From: Deferribacterales bacterium
Lineage (GTDB): Bacteria; Chrysiogenota; Deferribacteres; Deferribacterales; JAISNW01
Reading direction: 5' to 3'
Length of the DNA stretch: 12,899 bases
Assembly (NCBI GenBank): GCA_025997275.1
Contig: BNUJ01000039.1
Coordinates: forward strand, 1-12,899
Part shown: piece by piece, positions 1 through 8,135 of the stretch
How the letters are laid out: each line of letters starts with the position of its first letter
Numbering within the stretch: the first letter of the stretch is position 1
Made by a program: the position numbers and the translations under genes
The notes under the pieces: generated by a model
What the model was told of the DNA's origin: nothing
What the model saw: the letters and a program-made list of their open reading frames with translations, nothing else
Database searches by the model: none

Positions 1-101
1 TTATTAGCCGCAAGCAGACATTCTTTGTCTTACAAACCGCTTATCTATACTACATGCAGGATGGTATCCTTACACTCCCGCTCGTCTAAACCTTAACTCT
101 A
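1..101. other. Region downstream of pgsA without a recognisable gene
   Basis: No ORF of useful length, tRNA or convincing terminator is visible on either strand. A short GGAT/ATCC hairpin lacks a T-run. Confidence 0.4.
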
Positions 102-701
102 TCATCCAAGCAACTTAAAATACCGCCTAAAATAATTAAACCCTGAGAACAGCGATGCTACTAATGCTACATGGATTAACACCGTTCCCGTAATAAATGC
201 TGGCACATAAAACCCACCTGAACTGCCCGCTGAATATATATCAAACATCTTAAACGGATATATAACAAGACTGTCATAAAATATTATAAAGCCAATCGCA
301 ATATTCTGTAGCAACGTCTTAAACTTGCCCCACTTATCCGCCGCTATTATCACACCTTTAGACGCCGCTAAATCTCTCAAAGCTCCCACAGCAAAATCTC
401 TAAACAACATTAAAATAGGCACATAAACGGCTAACTTGTGCATATCCACTAGTGCTATCATAGCAGCCGCTACATAAATCTTATCAGCAACGGGGTCTAT
501 TATCTTACCGAAATTAGTAACAAGTTTATACTTACGGGCAAGCCAGCCGTCCAACAAGTCAGTTAGCGCAAACAACGTCCACAATATCGTAGCAAGCAAG
601 TTTGAATATGGGAAACCCGCATACATCAGTGCAAGGTATATAGGTATCCCTACTAATCTGCATAGCGTTATCACATTAGGAGCGTTAAATATATTGCCCA
701 T
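102..701 (-). CDS. pgsA: CDP-diacylglycerol--glycerol-3-phosphate 3-phosphatidyltransferase
   Basis: This integral membrane enzyme makes phosphatidylglycerophosphate from CDP-diacylglycerol and glycerol-3-phosphate, the committed step to phosphatidylglycerol. The 199-residue protein has the full CDP-alcohol phosphatidyltransferase signature: D48, D51-G52, A55-R56, G65, D69 and D73, in the spacing DxxDGxxAR-x8-GxxxDxxxD. The N-terminus (NAPNVITLCRL) fits the usual PgsA start. Several hydrophobic segments are visible, at roughly 13-30, 36-48, 75-100, 130-150 and 165-190. The ATG lies 3 bases after the greA stop. The nearest GGAGG is about 17 bases upstream inside greA, so translational coupling to greA is likely (inference). 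The length is typical. Some related synthases share the motif, so the exact alcohol substrate is inferred from overall resemblance. Confidence 0.93.
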   Translation of the reverse strand: MGNIFNAPNVITLCRLVGIPIYLALMYAGFPYSNLLATILWTLFALTDLLDGWLARKYKLVTNFGKIIDPVADKIYVAAAMIALVDMHKLAVYVPILMLFRDFAVGALRDLAASKGVIIAADKWGKFKTLLQNIAIGFIIFYDSLVIYPFKMFDIYSAGSSGGFYVPAFITGTVLIHVALVASLFSGFNYFRRYFKLLG

Positions 702-704
702 ACG

Positions 705-1178
705 CTATGCGAACTTAACCTCCATTATCTCATACTCTATCTCGCCACCCGGCGCAGGCACTACTGCATTATCACCAGTCTTCTTTGATAGTATCGCCTT
801 AGCAAGGGGAGACATCACAGACACCTTGCCTTTGGTAATATCAGCCTCGTCAGGACCAACTATCGTATATAGCTTGCGCTCATTGGTGTCCACATTTTCA
901 AGACTTACCGTAGCACCAAATATGACCTTGTCGCCTTTCAGGTCAGATACATCTATCACCTCAAAACGTGACATCTTGCTGTCAAGCTCCGATATGCGCG
1001 CCTCTATTATCCCCTGTTTTTCTTTGGCGGCATCATACTCGGCATTCTCGCTGAGGTCGCCCTGACTGCGTGCATCGGCAATCTCCTCTATAACTTTCTT
1101 CCTATCAACATTTTTAAGGCGTTCCAGCTCTGCTTTCAGCCTAGCATGACCCTCTCTGGTAATCGGTATGTTGTCCAT
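705..1178 (-). CDS. greA: Transcription elongation factor GreA
   Basis: GreA rescues backtracked RNA polymerase by stimulating cleavage of the transcript 3' end. The 157-residue protein has the standard two-part form. Residues 1-75 are a long charged coiled coil, whose tip DLSENAEYDAAKE carries the acidic residues that reach the polymerase active site. Residues 80-157 form the C-terminal globular domain, with FGATVSL, YTIVGPDEAD and SPLAKAILSKK segments typical of the family. The ATG has a GGAG site 5 bases upstream, and a sigma70-like promoter lies in the gap before the gene. It is followed after 3 bases by pgsA, so the two are probably co-transcribed. Nothing is unusual in the protein. Confidence 0.96.
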   Translation of the reverse strand: MDNIPITREGHARLKAELERLKNVDRKKVIEEIADARSQGDLSENAEYDAAKEKQGIIEARISELDSKMSRFEVIDVSDLKGDKVIFGATVSLENVDTNERKLYTIVGPDEADITKGKVSVMSPLAKAILSKKTGDNAVVPAPGGEIEYEIMEVKFA

Positions 1179-1226
1179 ATCTGCTCCTTAGATAAGTCTC
1201 TGACAAATCCTCTAAAATATTTGTGG

Positions 1227-1255
1227 ATAGTAGCACATTTTTAACAATTTTTCAA
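1227..1255 (-). promoter_or_regulatory. Sigma70-like promoter of greA-pgsA
   Basis: On the minus strand TTGAAA (1255-1250) is followed after 17 bases by TACTAT (1232-1227). This is close to the -35/-10 consensus with ideal spacing. The -35 box overlaps the stop codon of the upstream GT8/radical SAM gene, so greA-pgsA can be expressed independently of the long upstream operon. The predicted start site leaves a leader of roughly 40 bases before the greA ATG. Confidence 0.7.
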
Positions 1256-3132
1256 GAGGAAAATGTAATATACTCCCCTATCGTTTTTTCTGTGTGTCTC
1301 CATTCACCAACAGTTCTGCGTCCGTCCACACCGCAATACCTGCACATCGGCACCGGCGATGCTAAAAAGTTTATAACCTCATCTATATTCGCCACTTCGT
1401 GTATATCTACATAATCATTACTGGTGAGCGGCACGTGCTCTCCAAAGTGCTTATTGAAATGATGAATATTTAAGATAACGCTACATGTAGCAAGTTTGCC
1501 ATCTCGCAACATTAGGCAAGCATTCGCCATAAAACACTTTGCATAGTTGAGCTTAACATCGCCACTGCCTTGCAAATCCAGCGGATATTGCTGGGAAAAC
1601 TTGACAACGATATTTTGGAAGTAGTCCAACTTGCAGTCAAAACTTGCCGCATACTCATCTACCCGTTGCCAATCTACGACAGGATATTTTGTAGGGGAAA
1701 CTTTAATATTATACCGCTTTATAGCCTCCCAGAACTCCGCCTTTTGTTGCAACAACAACAAACCATTTGTCACTAGTTTAATATCAGTCTGCGGGAAGTT
1801 CTCTCGCGCCACTCTGAAAAATGGGATAATATCGGGGTGCAATAGCGGCTCGCCCCCCATTAGGTGTATGACGTCAATCCCTCGTTTATAACGGCTAGTT
1901 AACTCCCGCATACGCTCCATATCATGTATGAAACTGTCAATATTCGCAAATTCCGCCTCCGCTAACTGCGAAAAGTGCGAACAACTATAGCAGCCTAGAT
2001 TGCAATGCTCGGCTAGATGTATCTCTAGCTTGTGTATAGGCAGGCGGAAACAATATGGGGGCAAGACTAGCTTTAATAGCCGCTTGAACGGCACGGACAG
2101 CTGACTATAATTCCATCCTTTCACACTAGAAACATAATAAAGTTGTTGCAATGCCTTAAAGAAACGCATCCCCATCAGCATATCTCTGCCTATATGAATA
2201 CCTAGTCCGCGCACAAGGCAGAAAATGACAAGTTTCGCAGAATTAAACGCTTTGCTCCAAAAGCTAACATTTAATTGCCCTTTCAATGGGGAGCGGGCAA
2301 GATATGGATAAAAATACAAAAAGCCACTACACGCTGTAAATAGCCGCGCAACTCCGCTAAACACATTCCACGGGCGACACTGTGGAGCACCCGCATAGTG
2401 AAATATTGCAACATCTTTATCAACAATAGGCTGACAGCCAGTCAGCCTATAAAACTTGCTTGTCATAATGGTATTCCACGCTGATGATATATAGGCAATA
2501 CGCCCCTTACAGCAGATATTTAGCAAGTCGTTATCAGCAAAGTGCAGTTGCTTTACATCTCGCAATATCCCTACAACTCTGTCAATAAAATTGCCCTTGC
2601 GCATACGGGCAAGGTTCATCAACAAAACACCAGAATTGACATAGTCACATTTAGACACCCCTAGTTTGCGAAAATAGCCCGACAGCGGATGGCTGTCAGG
2701 CAAAGAACTTATCCAGAGGTCGCGTGCGCCTCCAAGCTCGTTATCTCCAAGAGCTGTGTTAAACAACTCTGCAACGTCCCGCCTGACGATAATATCGCAG
2801 TCCAGATAAAGCAGTTTATCTAAATCTGGGAATATCTGTGGAGCAAAAACCCGATAAAATGCTGACAACGGGTATCTGCCAGCATAGACACTCCCCAGTC
2901 TATCCTTATATTCCGCAACAACAGCGGCATCGCTAATAAAATCAAGCGAAATATCTGTGCGACCGTCAGTAATAGCATGCAACGCTATCCTGCTAGCCTC
3001 TGTCAACCCCACGTCAATCACATAAACCCTATAGCTGTTTTGCGGAGACGCGTGCCGCACAACTGAGCCTAGCGCACAGGATAGCTGGACGGCGAAATTA
3101 TTATCAGAAACAAAAAGAATGGATATATTCAT
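1252..3132 (-). CDS. GT8 glycosyltransferase / radical SAM fusion protein
   Basis: This 626-residue protein appears to join two enzymes. Residues 1-270 look like a family 8 (LgtC-like) retaining glycosyltransferase. They contain YLDCDIIV with the metal-binding DCD at 111-113, YVNSGVLLMN at 165-173, and a C-terminal HYAG motif (H245) followed by RPWN. Residues 270-360 are a basic and hydrophobic linker. Residues 367-605 look like a radical SAM enzyme: CX3CX2C at C377, C381 and C384 for the 4Fe-4S cluster, GGEP at 426-429, and extra cysteines at 533, 539, 550, 597 and 600 that could hold an auxiliary cluster. The segment CNLGCYSCSHFSQLAEAEF resembles radical SAM proteins found in polysaccharide loci. 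The gene follows the FkbM gene after 13 bases, and I see no clear Shine-Dalgarno site. It probably acts on a surface glycan or glycolipid, but the substrate and radical reaction cannot be read from the sequence. Confidence 0.85.
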   Translation of the reverse strand: MNISILFVSDNNFAVQLSCALGSVVRHASPQNSYRVYVIDVGLTEASRIALHAITDGRTDISLDFISDAAVVAEYKDRLGSVYAGRYPLSAFYRVFAPQIFPDLDKLLYLDCDIIVRRDVAELFNTALGDNELGGARDLWISSLPDSHPLSGYFRKLGVSKCDYVNSGVLLMNLARMRKGNFIDRVVGILRDVKQLHFADNDLLNICCKGRIAYISSAWNTIMTSKFYRLTGCQPIVDKDVAIFHYAGAPQCRPWNVFSGVARLFTACSGFLYFYPYLARSPLKGQLNVSFWSKAFNSAKLVIFCLVRGLGIHIGRDMLMGMRFFKALQQLYYVSSVKGWNYSQLSVPFKRLLKLVLPPYCFRLPIHKLEIHLAEHCNLGCYSCSHFSQLAEAEFANIDSFIHDMERMRELTSRYKRGIDVIHLMGGEPLLHPDIIPFFRVARENFPQTDIKLVTNGLLLLQQKAEFWEAIKRYNIKVSPTKYPVVDWQRVDEYAASFDCKLDYFQNIVVKFSQQYPLDLQGSGDVKLNYAKCFMANACLMLRDGKLATCSVILNIHHFNKHFGEHVPLTSNDYVDIHEVANIDEVINFLASPVPMCRYCGVDGRRTVGEWRHTEKTIGEYITFSS

Positions 3133-3145
3133 AGTTAGCTAGCAT

Positions 3146-4219
3146 TTACTCTGCTATAAGCAATATCTCAACATAGAATGATTCGTGCGGTATTTGGACT
3201 ATTCTAAATTTATACCCCAATCCCCAACTTTCAAGCATCGGCTTAATATGAAAAAAATCACTCGGATTATGATATATACTGATAAAGAGAACGGGCTTGT
3301 CTCTGCAGATAAGCCCCCGTGCACCAGCTAAAAAGTTTTGCTCAAAGCCCTCAATATCAATCTTAATCAGCCCTACCTCGCCTAGCCCCTCACGTTTAGC
3401 AAAGTTATCTAGTGTGTCACACTTAATCTGCTCTGAACCTCTATTCTTATAGCTCATCACAAGGCTACTCATCCCCAAGTTCACAGACATTGCTGCCTCC
3501 CCCTCGCTGTCGCCGAGCGCAAGTTTGACAGGGACGATATTTTTAGTGCCGTTTAGTTGGATAGTCTTGAGTAGTTGGGAATAGTTGCCACTGGTAGGCT
3601 CAAAGGCATATAACTGTTTATCGGTATATTGTGCCAACACCACAGCAGAATCGCCTATGAATGCACCTACATCTAGTATATTTTTAGTGCGGATTTCAGC
3701 TAGCCTCATTAAAGTGTCTTGCGGTTTGCCATCGTGATAGCTAAGCTCTGGAACGGAAGGAAATTTGTAACGTCCGCAAACAAAATAGTCGTTCATATTA
3801 GATACGCCCTCTTTCATCTGTTGCATCTGCCTACGCCATTCCTTCTCCTCATCGGGATAGATATCCAATACAAGCTCACAGGCAGGGTCGTCTATGGCAA
3901 GACGGACACCCCGCAAAACCCTGTCAACCGTATCTACACTGCCACTATCCATACCCGCAACTAACATGTCGTAAGCATCTGACTTAGCTATACTAGCAAA
4001 AGAGGTTCTCCAGTCATCAAATACGGGGTCGTCTGCTACCGCTATATTCATAAGCGACCAGTCGCGCCGTTTTCTGCGCCTATGTGTCTTATACCACTCG
4101 CATAAACGAACAAGCCCGCTCATCAATAACTTGTTTTTGATGTCCACACTTACACCGAAAAGGTTTAGGACTTTATGGCTACCCGCATCATACAAGTATA
4201 TAATTTCAGAAAGTTTCAA
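3146..4219 (-). CDS. FkbM family SAM-dependent methyltransferase
   Basis: This is probably a sugar O-methyltransferase acting on a surface polysaccharide or glycan. The 357-residue protein has about 170 N-terminal residues of unknown fold, followed by a Rossmann methyltransferase domain. SAM-binding motif I is ILDVGAFIGDSA (181-192), and the acidic residue after strand 2 is E207 in YAFEP. The FkbM-type core is IKIDIEGFE (285-293), followed by the hallmark SIYHNP near 314-319. It starts with TTG at 4219-4217, supported by an AGGA site 7 bases upstream; the next in-frame ATG would remove about 32 residues. It lies between the DUF1015 gene and the GT8/radical SAM fusion, which points to a shared glycan role. 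It is a paralogue of the truncated gene at the right edge of the window. Confidence 0.88.
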   Translation of the reverse strand: MKLSEIIYLYDAGSHKVLNLFGVSVDIKNKLLMSGLVRLCEWYKTHRRRKRRDWSLMNIAVADDPVFDDWRTSFASIAKSDAYDMLVAGMDSGSVDTVDRVLRGVRLAIDDPACELVLDIYPDEEKEWRRQMQQMKEGVSNMNDYFVCGRYKFPSVPELSYHDGKPQDTLMRLAEIRTKNILDVGAFIGDSAVVLAQYTDKQLYAFEPTSGNYSQLLKTIQLNGTKNIVPVKLALGDSEGEAAMSVNLGMSSLVMSYKNRGSEQIKCDTLDNFAKREGLGEVGLIKIDIEGFEQNFLAGARGLICRDKPVLFISIYHNPSDFFHIKPMLESWGLGYKFRIVQIPHESFYVEILLIAE

Positions 4220-4232
4220 CTATTATTCCTTT

Positions 4233-4248
4233 TGTTTCCCGTGAAACA
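4233..4248. promoter_or_regulatory. parS-like ParB binding site (copy 1)
   Basis: The 16-base sequence TGTTTCCCGTGAAACA differs from the parS palindrome TGTTTCACGTGAAACA at one position. It lies in the 32-base gap between the DUF1015 and FkbM genes. The identical 16-mer, in the opposite orientation, occurs at 11665-11680 inside mnmE. ParB-parS sites typically cluster near the replication origin, and mnmE is often origin-proximal, so a chromosome-partition site is plausible. ParB binding to this one-mismatch variant is inferred. Confidence 0.5.
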
Positions 4249-4251
4249 TTT

Positions 4252-5478
4252 TTATTTCAACAAATTAAACGCTAGTCCAGTGACTGGTTTCGGATAAAAA
4301 TAGGTAGACTTCTGTGGCATAACAAGTCCATTCTCCGATACCTCTTTTATGGTCTCTGCGGGTAGTCCCGCCAACACAAAGCCAACCTTTGCGCCGCTGC
4401 TGCTGTCAGTTTCGCTATAAACATCCTCTAGTTCTTGATAAAAATGTAGTCCCTGTTTAGCTAGCAGTTGCGCATCGGAGAACATGAGGTGCTTTTTCAG
4501 TATGCCGTGCTCCAGCGTATAGGTGTCCACTGCACGGTATGGCTGAGGAAAAGTGTCTATTAGTGCCTTTTTAGCAGTCAATATATGCGTAATCCCATTA
4601 GCCCTTATCAATATCTGTCCCGTAGTGGGCAAATAGTCCTCCTTGTTGCACAATTTCACGTCAAAATCTGTCTTCAGCGCATTGACTAGACTGTCAGGGG
4701 TTATCCCATTTTGCAAATCTACCACCCTATGGGTCGGCAACACCAACAGACCCGGGTCATAAAAGTTCACAAAGAACATCATTATATAGTCATAGGGCAT
4801 ATCGGTCTGGGAACCGTCTTTGTCCCTCATCTCATCTCTATACGTAAGAGCCGTTTCATAGCGGTGGTGTCCATCGGCTATGTATATTGATTTATCTGCC
4901 ATAAAGGTCTGTAGTTCTGCTAAATTCGCAGTCTCGTCTATAGCCCACAAGGAATGTTTTATATTTTCATAGTCAACCGTGCTAACATTTGGCAACCCCT
5001 GCTTATAGCGATAAATAATATTCTTTTCATCTAGGTATAGTCCAAAGATTGGGCTAAAATTAGCCTGCGTAGCCCTCATTAACTCTAGCCTATCTTGCTT
5101 AGGGGCAGACAACGTTTTTTCGTGCGGATATACAGAGCCTTTGCCGAAATTTTCTAGTTTTAATAATCCCAACAGCCCAGTGCGCACATAGCTCTTGCCA
5201 TTATAGCTGAACTCTTGCTCATAGATATAGAACTTGTCAGCAGATTCCTGCATAAGCACGCTCTCAGCAAGCCACTTATTAAATGTTTCTGCTGCACGTT
5301 CATATTTATCAGTCCCGCCCACTGGTAGGTCAATACTTACTACATTGTGCGGGGAGCGTTGCAACAACGTTTCACGCTCCGCAGGAGATATTACATCGTA
5401 AGGAGGTGCAATAACCTCATTTAATAACACCTTTTCCAAATCATAGTGGATAGGTTTGAACGCTTTTATTATAGCCAT
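4252..5478 (-). CDS. DUF1015 family protein
   Basis: This 408-residue protein is recognisable as a DUF1015 member by several signatures: APPYDVIS (24-31), VYPHEKT (116-122) followed by KQDRLELMRA, and YIADGHHRYETAL (199-211). The length is normal. The ATG has a GAGGTGA site 4 bases upstream. The gene starts 17 bases after tyrS and is followed by the parS-like site and the FkbM gene. Family members are widespread in bacteria, sometimes near serine or phosphoglycerate metabolism genes, but I know of no firmly established reaction and do not assign one. It has no signal peptide or membrane segment, so it is probably cytosolic. The histidine-rich DGHHR motif suggests an active or metal-binding site (inference). 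Confidence 0.88.
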   Translation of the reverse strand: MAIIKAFKPIHYDLEKVLLNEVIAPPYDVISPAERETLLQRSPHNVVSIDLPVGGTDKYERAAETFNKWLAESVLMQESADKFYIYEQEFSYNGKSYVRTGLLGLLKLENFGKGSVYPHEKTLSAPKQDRLELMRATQANFSPIFGLYLDEKNIIYRYKQGLPNVSTVDYENIKHSLWAIDETANLAELQTFMADKSIYIADGHHRYETALTYRDEMRDKDGSQTDMPYDYIMMFFVNFYDPGLLVLPTHRVVDLQNGITPDSLVNALKTDFDVKLCNKEDYLPTTGQILIRANGITHILTAKKALIDTFPQPYRAVDTYTLEHGILKKHLMFSDAQLLAKQGLHFYQELEDVYSETDSSSGAKVGFVLAGLPAETIKEVSENGLVMPQKSTYFYPKPVTGLAFNLLK

Positions 5479-5494
5479 TTATTCACCTCGTTCA

Positions 5495-6688
5495 TTAGTT
5501 CATTAGTTTGAGCTTGGCAAACTTCCGCTTGCCTACCTTCAACACCGCATCAGGCTTGTTGACTTTATATGTTAAAATATCCGTTATACGTTCCCCGTCT
5601 AGCGACACACCGCCTTGCTCAGCTATTCGGCGCGCCTCGTTGCGACTAGGGGCAAAGTTCAATGCTGTGATAATATCTATCAACGCGGTGTCCGCCTTGT
5701 AGTCATAAACTTGCATATCCTCTGGATTTTCCCGTTTAGAGAATACGCGCTCAAACTCATCACGTGCCGTCTGCCCCGCACCCGCCCCGTGATAGCGCGA
5801 CACTAACTCAACAGCAAGCTCCTTTTTAGCCGCCATTGGGTGTGCCACACCGCTAACCACATCAGCCTTTAGCTTAGCAATTTCCGCTACAGATTTATCG
5901 CTCAGCAGGGTATAGTAGTTCCACATCAAACCATCATTGATAGACATCAGCTTGCCGAACATGTCCCCCGCAGGTTCGTTTATCCCCACATAGTTATTCA
6001 GCGATTTGCTCATCTTATGAATGCCATCCAGCCCTACAAGTAGTGGCATAGTCAGCACATTCTGCCCACGCAATCCATAAGAGCGTTGTAGCTCACGCCC
6101 AACTAGCAAGTTAAACTTCTGGTCGCTACCGCCAAGCTCCACATCGCATTTGAGCGCAACTGAGTCATAGCCCTGCAGTAGCGGATACATAAACTCGTGA
6201 ATGCTAATCGGGCGGTTCTCACGATAGCGTCTCTCAAAGTCATCTCGTTCAAGCATACGCGCCACAGTGTATTTAGCCGATAACTCTAACATGCCAACAC
6301 TGCCAAGCGCAATAAGCCATTCACTATTAAAGCCAATAATCGTTTCGTCTGGGTCAAGCACCTTGAATACTTGTTGTTTATACGTTTCTGCGTTCTCCAG
6401 CACCTCTTCACGGGTAAGTGCCTTGCGCGTGTCAGACTTGCCACTAGGGTCGCCTACCATACCTGTAAAATCGCCTATAAGGAAAACTACCTTATGCCCG
6501 CACTGCTGGAACTGACGCATCTTCTGCAACAAAACCGTATGCCCCAAATGTAAATCTGGGGCAGTCGGGTCAAAACCCGCCTTTATAGTGAGCGGTTCAC
6601 CAGTCTTTAACCGTTCTAAAAGCTCCTCACGACTTATAAGCTCATCTATTCCACGCTCTATAAGCTCTAACTGCTCCTGCGGATTCAA
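5495..6688 (-). CDS. tyrS: Tyrosyl-tRNA synthetase
   Basis: This class I aminoacyl-tRNA synthetase charges tRNA-Tyr. The 397-residue protein has the HIGH-type signature HLGH at 47-50, KMSKS at 225-229, and a C-terminal S4-type RNA-binding domain from about 335 (PSRNEARRIAEQGG). The segment after HIGH, with GDFTGMVGDPSGKSDTR, matches the second bacterial TyrRS subgroup (TyrZ-like) rather than the E. coli-type enzyme. The start is TTG at 6688-6686, preceded after 5 bases by a G-rich AGGGGG site that overlaps the upstream pycB stop. The gene is therefore tightly coupled to pycB. I saw no T-box or other tRNA-sensing leader in front of it. Confidence 0.96.
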   Translation of the reverse strand: MNPQEQLELIERGIDELISREELLERLKTGEPLTIKAGFDPTAPDLHLGHTVLLQKMRQFQQCGHKVVFLIGDFTGMVGDPSGKSDTRKALTREEVLENAETYKQQVFKVLDPDETIIGFNSEWLIALGSVGMLELSAKYTVARMLERDDFERRYRENRPISIHEFMYPLLQGYDSVALKCDVELGGSDQKFNLLVGRELQRSYGLRGQNVLTMPLLVGLDGIHKMSKSLNNYVGINEPAGDMFGKLMSINDGLMWNYYTLLSDKSVAEIAKLKADVVSGVAHPMAAKKELAVELVSRYHGAGAGQTARDEFERVFSKRENPEDMQVYDYKADTALIDIITALNFAPSRNEARRIAEQGGVSLDGERITDILTYKVNKPDAVLKVGKRKFAKLKLMN

Positions 6689-6697
6689 ATATTCCCC

Positions 6698-8047
6698 CTA
6701 CTTCGCGCGATTAGCAAAGAACGTGAGTGCCACATCAGGGAACACCGCATAGCTCAAAACGTCTTCAATAGGCGCATTTGGATAGCCCTTGTCCGCAAGC
6801 TCTTTCTTTAAATTTTCAAACTGCGGCTTTATATCGTTCGCTGGACGATAGTCTATAACTTTATCATCGCCGATAATCTTATGCCTTATCTCGTCTGATA
6901 TAGGTCCGGGCAGTCTGCCGTATTTGCCGCGCACCATATCCTTAATCGGCTCTGGTATAGTGGTATAGCGACCAAACATTACATTAAACGTAGCCATTGT
7001 GCCAACCATTTGGCTGGTAGGAGTCACGAGCGGCGGATAGCCCAAATCTGCTCGCACACGCGGCATCTCAGCAAGCAATTCTGGGTATTTATCCTCAGCA
7101 CCCTGCTGTTTCATCTGATTTAGCAGGTTAGAGAGCATCCCACCCGGTAGTTGGAATGACAATACTTTAGGGTCTATATCTATCGCCGCATTTAGCTCAA
7201 ATGCTTTGATTAAATCTTTCTTCACAACGCGGAAATGGTCAGCTAGTTTGTTCAACTTATCACTATCCAGCCCAGTGTCGCGCTCATTGCCCTTTAACAC
7301 CGCAACAAGCGATTCTGTGGCAGGCTGAGACGTAGACTCCGCAAATGGCGAAAGTGCAGTGTCCACAATATCAGCCCCTGCCTCAACCGCCTTTAGATAC
7401 GCCATTGATGCCATGCCACTGGTGCAGTGAGAGTGCATCTGTATAGGAAGTTTCACATTTTCTTTCAATGCCTTTACTAGCTCGTAAGCCGTATATGGCG
7501 AAATCAAACCCGACATATCTTTAATGGCTATGGAGTGCGACCCCATATCGGCAAGCTTCTTCGCCAGCTGCACATAATCAGAGACTTTATGATATGGGCT
7601 AATCGTATAGACCAGTGCGCCCTGTATGTGCGCTTTAGCCTCTTGAGCCGCCTTGAATGAGCTTTCCATATTGCGCACATCGTTCAGTGCATCAAATATG
7701 CGTATGCGACTAACCCCGTTCTCCACCGAGCGTAGCACAAACTCACGCACCACGTCATCGGCGTAGTGGCTATAACCCAGTATGTTCTGCCCGCGCAAGA
7801 GCATTTGTATAGGTGTTTTCTTAAGATGCCTCTTCAGAGTCCGCAGACGCTCCCATGGGTCTTCATTCAGAAAACGCATACACGTGTCAAATGTTGCCCC
7901 GCCCCACGCCTCAATAGCATCGTAGCCGACCTCATCCATGGCTTCCAGCACAGGCAGCATATCGGACAGCCTCATACGGGTAGCCAACAGCGATTGATGC
8001 CCGTCCCTTAAAACAGTTTCCATAATCTTTACAGCTTTCGTTCCCAT
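6698..8047 (-). CDS. pycB/oadA: Pyruvate/oxaloacetate carboxyltransferase subunit without biotinyl domain
   Basis: This is a biotin-dependent carboxyltransferase subunit that moves CO2 between carboxybiotin and pyruvate/oxaloacetate, or a related acyl substrate. Residues 5-265 form the TIM-barrel HMGL-like domain. They include ETVLRDGHQS (10-19), the lysine K176 in AIKDMSG expected to be carbamylated, and metal ligands H205 and H207 in QMHSHC. Residues from about 290 to 449 are the conserved carboxylase region, ending in YAVFPDVALTFF. The protein stops where the linker to the C-terminal biotinyl domain normally begins, and no AMKM biotin site follows. The biotin carrier must therefore be a separate protein outside this window, as in transcarboxylase 5S or multi-subunit decarboxylases. 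The ATG has a G-rich Shine-Dalgarno sequence. It is the first gene of the long operon. Whether it works as a carboxylase, decarboxylase or transcarboxylase is open. Confidence 0.9.
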   Translation of the reverse strand: MGTKAVKIMETVLRDGHQSLLATRMRLSDMLPVLEAMDEVGYDAIEAWGGATFDTCMRFLNEDPWERLRTLKRHLKKTPIQMLLRGQNILGYSHYADDVVREFVLRSVENGVSRIRIFDALNDVRNMESSFKAAQEAKAHIQGALVYTISPYHKVSDYVQLAKKLADMGSHSIAIKDMSGLISPYTAYELVKALKENVKLPIQMHSHCTSGMASMAYLKAVEAGADIVDTALSPFAESTSQPATESLVAVLKGNERDTGLDSDKLNKLADHFRVVKKDLIKAFELNAAIDIDPKVLSFQLPGGMLSNLLNQMKQQGAEDKYPELLAEMPRVRADLGYPPLVTPTSQMVGTMATFNVMFGRYTTIPEPIKDMVRGKYGRLPGPISDEIRHKIIGDDKVIDYRPANDIKPQFENLKKELADKGYPNAPIEDVLSYAVFPDVALTFFANRAK

Positions 8048-8082
8048 AAGTCACCCCCCTCCCCCATATACTCAATGACTAT

Positions 8083-8109
8083 GTTATAACAAAAATTAGA
8101 TAAAGACAA
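8083..8109 (-). promoter_or_regulatory. Possible promoter of the pycB-tyrS operon
   Basis: On the minus strand TTGTCT (8109-8104) and TATAAC (8088-8083) lie 15 bases apart, about 36 bases upstream of the pycB ATG. The hexamers are good but the spacing is short. Between them and the gene lies an unusual G-run (GGGGGAGGGGGG) that includes the ribosome binding site. Confidence 0.4.
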
Positions 8110-8135
8110 GGAACAATCAATGTATTTGAATTAAT

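Noticed and set aside
7..11. Use of GCSGC site avoidance as support for the inferred R-M specificity
   Set aside because: GCCGC/GCGGC occur repeatedly in the window, starting at 7-11, so no avoidance is evident; methylation would protect them in any case.
694..1065. 123-codon plus-strand ORF opposite greA
   Set aside because: It is antisense to a clear greA gene, has low-complexity serine-rich composition and no ribosome binding site or domain.
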